This document shows, piece after piece, positions 1-10,215 of a stretch of 64,000 bases of DNA. Location of the stretch: assembly GCA_029953675.1 (NCBI GenBank), contig JAMWBK010000006.1, positions 682,001 through 746,000 of the forward strand. The letters run 5' to 3'. The notes below the pieces were generated by a model. The model was not told where the DNA came from. It saw nothing but the letters and a program-made list of their open reading frames with translations, and searched no databases. The position numbers and the translations under genes are program-made. This stretch comes from Rhodosorus marinus. Its lineage: Eukaryota; Rhodophyta; Stylonematophyceae; Stylonematales; Stylonemataceae. Every line of letters begins with the position of its first letter. Positions within the stretch are counted from its first letter, which is position 1.

Positions 1-1560
1 TAGCTAGCGAAGCTGGCGTTATTCCGTCAACTTCTGCTGTGTACGATGTCACGAACAGATACATTGTTCCGCTCGCGATACCAATGCTCCTTTATGAAGC
101 GGATATTCGAAAAATTCTGAAAACAACAAAGTCGATGCTGATCGCCTTTGCTTGTGGGTTCATCGCAACCGTAATGGGCACGTTGGCAGCGTGGGCAGTG
201 AGTCAAGATCCAAAGCGAAGCTTTATATGTTTAGAAGACTAAACACAAGTGCAGCTGAACGTAACAAGCCTACGGAAATCCCTCATAGATCGTTCCGCTG
301 AATTTTGGAGCTGAAGACTGGAAGATTGCCGCCGGTTTGTGCGCGAGACATATTGGAGGTGCTCTCAACCTCGTTGCGGTCTCAGAGGTCACAAGGGTCG
401 ATCCATCGATACTTACTGCAGGTATGGCGAAAGCCTGAACCCGTGAGCGAAACCAAGACTAAAGGATCTTTCACTTGTCTTGGTTCACGGACAGTTATTG
501 CAGCGGACAATATAATCGTGTTCTTCTATTTTTTGTGGCTATTCGTTGCCAGTCGAGCTCTCAACAGAGTAGTTCCAGCCGGGAATACTGCGAATGTTTC
601 TGGTACGCTATTCTGTAATTGCCCTTCCGGCCTCTGCTACGGTACTCCTCTAACTTGTTCCGGTTTCTTCCTGGCTCCCGTTCCGTGCAATCTGAACAAG
701 GCGATGAAAAGGAAAGCAATACTGAAGACTTTGCAAAGGCTGTAACGATGAGCGCTGTGATTTGTATACTCGCGAAAGTGATCGCAGCGAATATACCGTT
801 TCCTGCCGGAATCATTTCCACCAGTTCCTTCCTGATAGTGTGTCTCGTGACGGCAGCTCCGCAAGTGTTCCGTCCACTTGTAAAGCCAGGCTCAATCGTC
901 GGGGTTTTTCTGCTACAGGTACATGCTTCCCGGATGCTCAATCAGCAAAATAACCATGTTGTGGTCGACTCTGATCCATGCGAGCTGTTGGCATTGTGAA
1001 TTGTTGCCTGACCTCCCAAGGCCTCGCCTAGGGACGCCGACAAGGTTGTTTGAACTGACCTTCCCGGACCCTGTCTGATAGAATCAGCTTGCTCCTTTCT
1101 ACTGCTTTATGTTTCCGGTTTGTCCAGGTGTTCTTTGCTGCGAATGGAGCAACAGGGTCGATAGGCATGGTATTTCGGTCTGCACCGCAGTTGATGGTGT
1201 GGAGCGCAGTCCAGTTATTTTTCCACTTTCTCGTCCTTGTTGGACTCGGACGTTTGGGAAAGGTAGATCGGGCCATGCTCTATTTAGCATCAAACGCGAA
1301 CGTTGGAGGTCCCACGACTGCAGCTGCCATGGCATCCGCGATGTCATGGAGAGATCTTGTTGTACCCGCCATTCTCGTGGTAAGATCGGTATTTTGAGTC
1401 TCAGTGTTGGGTGCGAGGCGAGCACTAATCTGAGTGCTCCGGCCGCGATGTCCAATTGCAGGGTATTCTTGGGTATGCAACTGCGACTATTTTCTCACTA
1501 GGGCTGGGAGCTGTACTCCTTCGAATAAGCGCGACTTCAGGATTCCTAGTCCCAAGGTGA
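1..1560 (+). CDS. DUF819 family membrane protein (5' partial)
   Basis: Multi-pass membrane protein of the DUF819 family; its substrate is not known. The first part of the gene lies outside the window. Exons seen: 3-197, 289-421, 504 to about 551, about 702-918, 1128-1379 and 1462-1560. The joined product is rich in hydrophobic helices and carries family landmarks: a Trp-Lys-x-Ala-Ala stretch followed by His-Ile-Gly-Gly-Ala-Leu-Asn near nt 330, an Ala-Ala-Asp-Asn motif opening the exon at 504, and an Asn-Ala-Asn-Val-Gly-Gly-Pro stretch near nt 1295. The last exon reads to a TGA at 1558-1560. The exon 3/exon 4 junction is uncertain because the acceptor near 700 is not clear. The family name rests on remembered motif order, not on a search. 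Confidence 0.75.
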
Positions 1561-1921
1561 GCAGCTTGCGGAGAGAAATATAGAACACATTGTGAAAGGC
1601 CCAAACCATCAGCGGAGTCTGCATAGATCCGTGTTTCCGAAGCCGACTACGTTACGGTGTCAAAGCGAGGTCGCGGCACAACACCGTTGCCCAAACCCCG
1701 GGTCTTCTTGTACAAGTGGTTTTAGTTCTTGACTATGTGCACGTTTCTCTGTTCTCCCTTGATCAACAATGGACGAAAGATCTCTTTGCACCAAGCGCTT
1801 TCCAAAGTTCAATCCGCAGCCAGAATATTTCACCCCCGAACACCAAGGGGCTATATTACAACGACTGGTTTGCGTTTCCTTTGCAAACAGTCTTGGGCAA
1901 CACAAACGAACAGCTGGGTAT

Positions 1922-2684
1922 CTAGAATTGGTACCATTTCTTCTTTTGCATTTTCTCTTTCAACTTGGTTGCACTATTGCTGAACTGTGCAGAACTCTCC
2001 GCCATCGCCTCCGTCGAATTCAGAGTGGAGTTCAACTTCTCACCCCGCTGGACTAGTCTGAAGAAAGAAAACAATCGCATTCGACATTGCGTCAACGGAC
2101 TTGGTTTACAAGCTCTTCAACATGAACAGCCAACCATACCGTTCCTGCGCCATGCTCACGTCTTTGTGTAGTTGGCTGTTCTCATACCGGTTTTCGGCAG
2201 GCCTTGGAGTAGATTTTTCTGAGGAAAGCAAGAAGAGGTCGTTCAGACATGATGTACAACGGGAAGGTTTCGGACTGGTTAACTCACCTAGGAGATTCTT
2301 CCTGATTTCCTCATTCAAGTCAGTATTATCGTCTTCGAAGGCATCCATATTCACAGTTCCCACTTTCAAGTGGTCCAAGTTCGCCCTTCCTTCTGAATCA
2401 ACTATTTTCTTGTGAGTAGGGGTCTCCGCCGTAGACGGATTCGGTGTGTACGCTTTCACCGCATCAACGTCGAAATCCAAATCGGCCAAGTCATCGCTCT
2501 CAGCAACAACAGGCGAATCCTTCCTACCAGCATCCAGCAACTCGTCGATTGAGTCTCTCTTAGGTTCGGGACCCAGGTCTAAACCCTCAATATCAGTCTC
2601 CAAATCACGCAGAGAGCTTTCTTTCTCGTTCTTCTTCCTCAAACGCGCAGGGCTCTTCCCACCACCAAAACCAGCTTCCGCCAT
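1922..2684 (-). CDS. Tomosyn-tail R-SNARE protein without WD40 domain
   Basis: Predicted 213-residue soluble R-SNARE. Exons on the minus strand are 2684-2288, 2218-2110 and 2057-1922; phases join without a break. The N-terminal 130 residues are acidic and probably disordered. The C-terminal 60 residues form a SNARE motif with the zero-layer arginine in Gln-Arg-Gly-Glu-Lys-Leu, and the protein ends in Lys-Lys-Trp-Tyr-Gln-Phe, the ending known from animal tomosyn. There is no membrane anchor. Tomosyn has a large WD40 part in front; here the start codon follows a C-rich (sense G-rich) leader directly, so the gene is short, nearer in size to amisyn. The first intron is 69 nt, a multiple of three, so its retention would not shift the frame. 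Likely role: regulating SNARE assembly by competing with VAMP-type SNAREs. Confidence 0.8.
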
Positions 2685-2689
2685 AACTT

Positions 2690-4550
2690 AAGAGACAAGG
2701 AAAGCCCGAGAACCTCAGCCAAAAACAGACGAACAATTGAAACAGCTACCTATAAAACCAAAATACAGGTTCTTCTGTACAAGAAACCTCTCCTTGTCTT
2801 TTACTATCCTTCTTCAAATGTCTCCAACACCTCTCCACACACAGAAACCCCTTCCAACCAACCCAAGCCTTCCCTTGTCCAAGTTTGAGGTTGTTGGTAC
2901 TTTCTGCTTAGCCAGCAACATCAAAAGGGGCTAAAATATCCTACAATTAGAAAAATAATTCCAAATTTAAGAAATATACAACACAGACTACTAAATATAG
3001 AAAGCCCCCTTGATTGTTAAAAATTGCTTACTTTAGTAAATCAAAGTACGGCAAAAGCACAACAGTCGTTTTCGGAGTAGGTGTGGCGGAGTTCGATGGA
3101 ATCACCCTTTTTTTATTGAACAATTGGGAAGACGGATTGGAATGACAATGGAAATGGCTTGAGCATGTGCGGGAAGTCTTTCCCTAGCGGATGGGTTCGG
3201 AGTGGTTAGGAGGTGATCTTAAAGAGGATGATAGGGAAGGATCAAGTACTTTGAATTCAAGGCGCCCGCTGCTCCAGGACAATTTCGAGTGGATCACCTG
3301 GATGACCGCAGCCGAGGATGGGGGTTTTGAGATAGAACAATAATGAAGTGCCCTGGTGAGCTTATCTGCTAGACTCCCGCCACTTTACTTTCCTTGTACT
3401 AGAAACTGACGAACTCCTGAGCCGGTTGACGTGGCCCTTTTGGATTTCCCTCCCAAACCCCCGCTTATGTGAAAGACAGATTCATATCAAGCTCGGGTGT
3501 TGCTGTGGAGGTCTTAAGCTTGTAGACGTACTCGGACTGAACTCCCGAGTGCTTTGTCCTGCACCAGGCAACTCATCAAAAGAATGCTTTGAGTAATTCC
3601 AAGCGAATCAACCTGTTCACCTCATCGCCAAACTGCCAGGTGTTTTTCTTCTTTTTTTTTCTGATTCTAGCCTGCATCAATATATTCGGGCGTGGTCGGG
3701 GCTTGGATTCCTTTTTTTTTATGGAGCTCCCTCGGTCTTGTGAACCGTTGAATGGTGGTCAGTCCGCTGACCTCACCACAGGGGTAGTATGAGGTCCCTC
3801 TACCGGTGGCAACGGCAATAGCCGATGAGGCTGACGCCCCAGTGGTGCAGCGGGTGGGACCTGTTTTACTACTGTTCGTGGGATGCGCGCATACATACCT
3901 CCTTTCAGTTTCGAATTGAGCTCCGAGACTTTTCATTGTGATCCGCAATGATCTGATTCTTACCAAGTTCTGATATCTTTTGTGAGTTAGACATCATAGC
4001 TACAGTCTCCAATTATGAAAATGCGCGATAAACAGTATCTTTGATCAGAACAAGCCCGAACCAGAGCCCACGAGGCTGAACAGACGAGCAAGCGCACGCG
4101 TTCCTAGAACAGCGAAAACAAACTGTGTGAATGATGCGTGAGACTGACATTTAATTCGGGGACCATCATCGTCGGTGGGTCTACACGCAGGTAAAGCTTC
4201 GCTTATGCGTGCGCTTGCCGTTTAGTAGCCAAGTACAGTGCAACAACAAGTTTAAAGGCATAAATTAGATTGGCTACGCATTTGTTTATGCTTTCCGAGT
4301 TCAAGAATCATTATTTTAGAGAACGAAAAGGATATTGAGCATAATCAAGAAGTACAGTTTGATAATTATGAACTCGGACTTTCCAGACCACTGTTATGTT
4401 GTCAATGTTTCCTTTGCTTAGAGAGTTGAAAGAGATGCCGAGCGGGGGTTAGTGTAGGACGGATGGAGCTGCGCGCAGATTCTTGATAAGGTTGGCTAGT
4501 GTTTGTTCACCGGAAGTGAGATTGATTTGAGGAAGAGAACAAGTATTGTG
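2690..4550. other. Gene-poor stretch with one short open frame
   Basis: About 1.9 kb between the SNARE gene and PRP18. The part at 2740-2890 is C-rich and is probably the leader of the SNARE gene. A 50-codon ATG-to-TAA frame lies at 3191-3343 on the plus strand (start Met-Gly-Ser-Glu-Trp, end Glu-Ile-Glu-Gln). Its composition is protein-like but no family is recognised, so it is only a candidate small gene. Nothing else convincing was seen. Confidence 0.35.
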
Positions 4551-4556
4551 GGAAGA

Positions 4557-6137
4557 ATGTCTCTGGGACTGTTGAAGGCGGAGATTGAGCTGAAGAAAAA
4601 GGCTCGGATGCGGGAGGATGGTGAAGAAGGCGAAGGCAGGAAGAAGAAGAAGTGGTTTAGGAGAGGTGATTTGGAGGGGACGAGAAGGGGTGACGCGGAG
4701 GAAAAAGGCGGAGAAGTGAAGAAGAATTTGGCGGATGATGTAGTTGACGTGGAAGAGAAGGGCAGTGGTCCGGAGATTGTTGGTGAGCGCGCGGGTCCTG
4801 AGAAGACCTCAGGGAATGTTGCCGATGCACAGGGAGAGGGAAACGCAGAAGAGAACATTGTTTTGTCTAGAGATGAAGTGATTAGGAGGTTGAGATCGCA
4901 AGGTGAACCGGCGACTCTGTTTGGTGAGTCCAACCTCGACCGTTATCGGCGTCTGAAGGAGGTAGAGTTGAAAGGCGCAGACGTCACCAAGGGGCAGAGG
5001 AACGTGTATCAGATGAAGATGAGAGAGATGAAGGGTATGGACGAAGGAATGTATCTCAAGGAGGACGACGTGCCGGCTAGAATTCCTCCAACGCATGAGC
5101 TTGAGTCGAGGTATTGACAACCACTAGCGATCAAAGCATTGAATGTTTCGTGCTGATAAAAAAATTGCTGCACGTGCTGTTATTGAGCAGGGATGAACCA
5201 GGAGAGAACCCAAAAACGGACGAAGACTACGTCCGAGGGCAGATAAATAAGCTCATGGCGAAGTGGAAGGAAGTATTGGATAACAAACCTGCAGATGAGA
5301 AAAGGACGCAGAAGGGGAGGAAGGCGCTCGCAACTTACGAACAGTCAAAGGTGAGAAGCTGTCACGCAGTCTTCGCAGTCAATTTAGTGATCTTCAGAAA
5401 TGCAAGTGTAGTCCGCCCGAGTCCATACGACTGCCCCTATGGGCTTCCGGAGGACAATGGACACCTAAACCACTGCATCCGCTCTCTTAAACAAACTGCT
5501 AGGAATACCTTGAACCTCTAGAGAAGAAACTGAAGAAGCGAGAGCTGGGTCTAAACGTTTTGCATGCTTTAAAGCAAATCTTTCAGTTTGTAGAAGAGAG
5601 GTACAGTACCATCGTCACACCGTTCGAATCCCGATAGGCAGCTTCCCGCCTGATTCCGAAATGGATTTCTTTTCCACGTTGATTAGAGAGTACGTTCAGG
5701 CGAACGATGTATATCTGAAGTTAGCCATTGGAAATGCTCCGTGGCCCATGGGGTAAGGACTCTCTGTGTTAGGCAGCGCATCTGCCTTCACTCCGTACTG
5801 ACCATGCCACGTTGCATCTGTTCAGCGCGACCATGGTGGGAATTCACGCGCGCACAGCCCGTGAGAAGATCGGGGAAGGAAAAATTGCGCACGTCATGAA
5901 CGATGAGCAGACGAGAAAGTATATACAAGCTGTAAAGGTAGGATTGGAATCTGTCGAGTAGATTTTGCGTACTCCGATTCTGATTAATAGGTTCTCGCGC
6001 GAACCTTGTTTTACCTCGCAGAGACTTATCACGATGACTCAAAGCTGGAGTCCCACGGTCCCTTCAAAGATGATATCGAGCTAGAAGCATTGGCCACGGC
6101 CAAGAACTTGAACGAGGCATTTATATATCTAACTTAA
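4557..6137 (+). CDS. PRPF18: Pre-mRNA-splicing factor PRP18
   Basis: U5-associated factor for the second step of splicing. Six exons, 4557-5110, 5191-5350, 5503-5600, 5642-5752, 5826-5937 and 5991-6137, join in phase to 393 residues, close to the size of the human protein. The N-terminus has the usual charged helix (Leu-Leu-Lys-Ala-Glu-Ile-Glu), then a PRP4-like segment (Glu-Pro-Ala-Thr-Leu-Phe-Gly-Glu, near nt 4910). The C-terminal Prp18 fold holds the strongly conserved Ala-Ile-Gly-Asn-Ala-Pro-Trp-Pro and Thr-Met-Val-Gly-Ile-His-Ala-Arg stretches, split by the fourth intron. The fourth exon uses the AG at 5640-5641, because the nearer AG gives a stop. I chose ATG 4557, the first ATG in frame, just before the conserved helix. 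Confidence 0.95.
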
Positions 6138-6579
6138 CGAAATTGGACAGGCTTGACAATTAGAGCTGCGAATGGGACGATGAAGAACTGGCACAGTTCC
6201 GCCCGGAGCTTGCATCACCGATAGAAAACGAGTGGAAACATCCAAGCGACGTTGAGCTTCAGAAAAACTGTGGCGGGCCTTGAAGGAGTGACCCCATCCA
6301 TTGCTTCTGCCTTGGGCCTTCTTAGCAGTTAGCACTATGCAGAGCAATGGATCTGAAGTCCTATTCGAGTCAGTCACAAGATACGAGCTGTGCCAATCAA
6401 CAAACTTTCAATTACACAACGAGGGCGTAATTTGCATCGCATGCTCCAACAGGTTTTCGTGTATTTGGACGTCCTTCTGGTGGTTCCGATGCTAGATCTA
6501 ATGCGGTTGTGGACATAGGACAACTGCTCTTACCATGCCAAAGCACATGGTCATCTACCAAGTCAATTCCTCAGGCCAA

Positions 6580-7030
6580 ACCAAATGCCAATGTTAGAGC
6601 CCAAGCCTGGTGGCCAAACTAATTGCCAATGTTACAGCAGATTCATGAGGCCGATTGCCACTTGTACAGCAGATTCCAAAGGCCAAGCCAAATGCCAATA
6701 TTACAGCCGAAGCCCGGTGGCCAAATTAAATTGCCAAATGTTACAGCGGATACCTCAGGCCAAACCAAATACCGATGCTACACCCGAAGCCTGGCGGCCA
6801 AATTAAATTTGCCGAATGTTACTGGCCAGATTCCTCGGGCAAACCAAATATGCAGATACTACACTCGAAGCCTGGTGGCCAAATTAAATTGCCAAATGTT
6901 ACTGGCCAGATTCGTCAGGCCAAACCAAATACCGATGCTACCCCCGAAGCCTGGTGGCAAAATTAAATTTGCCAAATGTTACTGGCCAGATTCCTCAGCC
7001 CAAACCAAAAGCCGATGCTTTTTTTTTCGC
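6580..7030. repeat. Degenerate tandem array, unit about 80 bp
   Basis: At least five copies of a diverged unit; a recurring block resembling GCCTGGTGGCCAAA starts near 6605, 6711, 6789, 6869 and 6950, so the period is about 78-106 bp. Copies share an AATTGCCAAATGTTACTGGCC-like segment and a CCAAACCAAAT segment. Open frames run through it but each is repeat-derived. The array sits in the 1.4-kb gap between PRP18 and the laforin-like gene. Its reverse complement shares a GTAACA-TGGC core with repeats near 14.1, 16.2 and 39.2 kb. Confidence 0.85.
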
Positions 7031-7585
7031 AAAGGTGACCGCCAATGCATCTGGTCAAAACAAAAGTTCCAAGGCCCACTATTACCGCCAACACGCGATC
7101 CACAACGTAAAATGTATTTATAGCCCAAGATTTACCCCCAACATTTTTAAACTCAGCGAGGGTAAATTCTTCCCGCCACTGTTTTGGCCACAGGCACACG
7201 CCCCGCCTTGGCCAATGATAGGACTAATGTTCCGGTTTTCCTGCATTCAAGCACTCCCCAATTGGCCAAAATGAATTTTATCCTATGTCAAACCCTGCTG
7301 ATAATATGACGTAAAAATCCCACGAGGATATTTCTATAGGAGAATGCATGACATTGAGGGGGGGGGGTGGGGTTTTGGGGAGGGGGAAAGGATAGGGTTT
7401 GAGGAGGAAGACCATCCTTCATGTAATGATATCGGAGAGCTTTTAAGTATTAAGGAATTTTGGATTTCTGCTGTGGCTGGTTGTGGTCTCGCATTCCCCA
7501 CTGAGGTTGAAGGCCTACTTTGTGCAGAGATCGTTACGCCTTAGAGGTTTTAAGGAAGAGCATTCTCAGGTATATTACTATACAG

Positions 7586-9718
7586 ATGGATGCGCCAAAG
7601 ATGGATGTCGAGGAAATTGTTTCTGATGGCGTTCGTGGTGATGATACTCGGCATGAGAGGCGAACAAGCTCCTTGCTTTCGATCAGCGTCGATGAACTGG
7701 GTGTCACTGGAAAGGAGTTCACCTCGCTGAGCAAAGGTGCAGGCCCTGAGGAGAACAGGGACATCTGCCAAATCCTGTTCCTAGTCTCTACAAACTTGGA
7801 ACCAGACGACGGGGAACTTTTTCTCACCGGAGGATGTGAAGAGTTGAGCAGCTGGAGTGTTGACCGGGCTATTCCAATGCAAGCGCTTGGCAAACCAGGC
7901 CGCTATTATACGTTAGTGAACTTCAATCGAAAAACATTGAGCGCTTCTGTGCATTACAAGTTCCTGGTCAAAAGGATGGTCACCCTGAAGTACATACGTG
8001 ATGAACCGTACCGAGCCGTCGTCTGGGAGAGCCTGAAAGGCAATGGCAATAGGTAAGTACTGCTTTGAAGAATAGCCACTTAGAGCGAGTGGATCAAAAC
8101 CCCGTACCATGAAGATCTCAGTCTTTCGTTCTCGTTTACATTTTCTCCTCTTCGCCGCGAATTGGCTATGCTTTTTAGGACAATGAAAATTGTTTCGACG
8201 AGCACAGCTCGTGACGTGGTATGCGATGTCGACGTAGTTCTGGAGGTAAAAACCAAAGGAACATTGACTTTTCGCATTCACTACAACCTGCCGCCCGCGG
8301 AAGCTATGTACGTCACTGGAGATCCAATCGAGATTGGATCTTGGATCCATCCAGGGCCGATACGGATGTCTCTATCGGAACCGGAGCCACTTCCAACAGG
8401 TGGATTGGGACGTTTCTGGACGTTGAAGGTTCCTCGACCCGCTGCTCTGGAATTTGATTACAGGTGGGAGCGAATCCACTCGTGCTTGGCCTCTTTGCGA
8501 CCAAATCAAGTTGCCCCGGCACCCGTTAAAACGCCCTCTAAGCCGTCGCTGATAAACGTTTTCTCTCTCTCCTTCCAGATATGTCATAAAGAACGTTGAG
8601 ACTAAATCTGATCGATGGGAAAGAGAGCCGAACCGAAAGTCCAAACTGGACAAGGATGTAGAAGACGCAGTGCTGAACGACGTTAACTTTATATCGAACA
8701 TGGAGTTCAATGAGATTCCTCCAAGGATCTTCATAGGACCGTACCCTCAATCGGAGGAGGACCTGAAGACCATCAAAGCGGCAGGAGCCACAGATGTTCT
8801 TTGCGTTCAAACTGATGAAGATATTGCTCACCGAGGTCTAAATTGGTCTAAGATGTTGGACTCATACAAGTAAGGAACTACGTCGAGTGCGTTCGGCAGC
8901 ATTTGAATTGAATACTGATAGTTTCCCGTGATCTTTCTCCTCGCAGGAAGCTCGAACTAGGCATTCATCGATGGGCGATTGCGGATTTCAACCCTACCAG
9001 CTTGGAGGAAAACATTCATCATGCATCGGAGCTGCTAGGCACTATTCTAGGGCAGAGTAATGAATCTATGGTGTATGTACACTGCACAGCGGGTATGTCA
9101 AGAGCAGCAGCGACGGTTATCCTCTACCTTGCGTCTACGCAAGGTTACGGTGTAGATGAGGCGTTTCAGTACGTGAAGAAGCACCGAAAGGTAATCGCTC
9201 CGAACATGGGCGTTTTGCGGAAGGTCGCCGTGAAGCATGCCCCGAAGGCCCTCGAGCGCGATCGAACTCTGGAGCAGGAAGCTGAGAAGGCGCGAGCGGC
9301 TGCGTTTGCTGAAAAGGAGTTGGCGGAAAAGGCGCGACAGGCTGCTGAAGCGGAAAAGGTGCGACAGGCTGCTGAAGCGGAAAAGGTGGCCGAAAAGGCC
9401 GCTGCAGCAGAAAAGGCGCAGGCGGCTGCTGCCGCGGAAAAGGTGGCCGAAAAGGCTGCTGTAGCAGAAAAGGAGTTGGCGGAAAAGGCGCGAGCGGCTG
9501 CTGCAGCGGTAATGGTGTCGGAAATGGCTGCTGCAGCACAAAAAGAGTTGGCGGAAAAGGCGCTAGGGGCTGGTTACGCAGAAAAGGACTCGGCATCAGT
9601 GGCCGTCCCCCCCCGCTCGCCCGCCGATGAGCACGGAACGGACCCGAAGAAGATGAAACTGCTCCCCAGCCCGACATCTCAGCCCGACGAAAACGAAGCC
9701 CTGAACAGTACCAGTTAA
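7586..9718 (+). CDS. Laforin-like glucan phosphatase with two CBM20 modules
   Basis: Predicted dual-specificity phosphatase that removes phosphate from glycogen or starch-like glucan. Exons 7586-8052, 8179-8463, 8579-8869 and 8947-9718 give 604 residues. Residues about 55-150 and about 165-265 both look like carbohydrate-binding family 20 modules (Leu-x-Gly-Gly-Cys-Glu-Glu-Leu; Tyr-Val-Thr-Gly-Asp-Pro-Ile-Glu-Ile-Gly-Ser-Trp). The phosphatase domain has the general acid Asp361 and the loop His-Cys-Thr-Ala-Gly-Met-Ser-Arg with Cys394 and Arg400. Classical laforin has one CBM20 and the loop CNAGVGR. About 105 residues after the catalytic domain (nt 9270-9590) are an Ala/Glu/Lys repeat, probably one long helix like TolA. 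A G-run leader precedes the gene (7362-7387). It suggests cytosolic glucan stores, as in red algae. Confidence 0.88.
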
Positions 9719-10215
9719 TAGTTTGTCAAAAGACTCGCGATATAGCTAAACAAGCACTGCTGCAAGCAGATTTGTGCAAACTCGCACCAAGCCGGAAAAC
9801 AAGCAACACCGTTCCTAACACGTCTGTCGTCTTAGAACATTGCGTCCCACTATACGACTACATTTACGCAGTTATTTTCTGCTTCGCGGAATCGAAAACA
9901 CCAAACACTCACGACCGGCCAGGGTCGGAGTTCCTGGTTTTACCAGCACCCAACTTATTTCACCGTTGTAAGGGGGAATCCGCCGTTCCGCGAAGAGGAT
10001 GACTTGCTTGAGTCATCTCCGCTTCTACAGTACGCTATATCGACTGTGAGAAAGTCACCAAGCGCCTTGCAGTCTTGAGGTCTAGTACTGAATGGTTGGT
10101 CATCGTTGAACGATGAAGCTTTGTGGCACTGCGAACACTGGACCAGTCTAATCCCACACCATTTGTCAACAGGCCATTGCTTTAAATTTCTCACTTCGCA
10201 CATACTCGCTCGATC

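Noticed and set aside
3790-3860. Possible U4-like snRNA start (GTGGCAACGGCAATAGCCGATGAGG)
   Set aside because: The words resemble the U4 5' domain, but the kink-turn partner and the stem pairing to U6 do not follow in order.
5615-5640. tRNA B-box-like CCGTTCGAATCCCG
   Set aside because: It lies inside a PRP18 intron; no A box or acceptor stem was found at a proper distance.
6580-7123. Long frames over the tandem array
   Set aside because: Open only because of the repeat unit; different frames stay open in different copies.
9135-9677. 180-codon minus-strand frame rich in Pro, Leu and Phe
   Set aside because: Shadow of the Ala/Glu/Lys repeat of the laforin-like gene.
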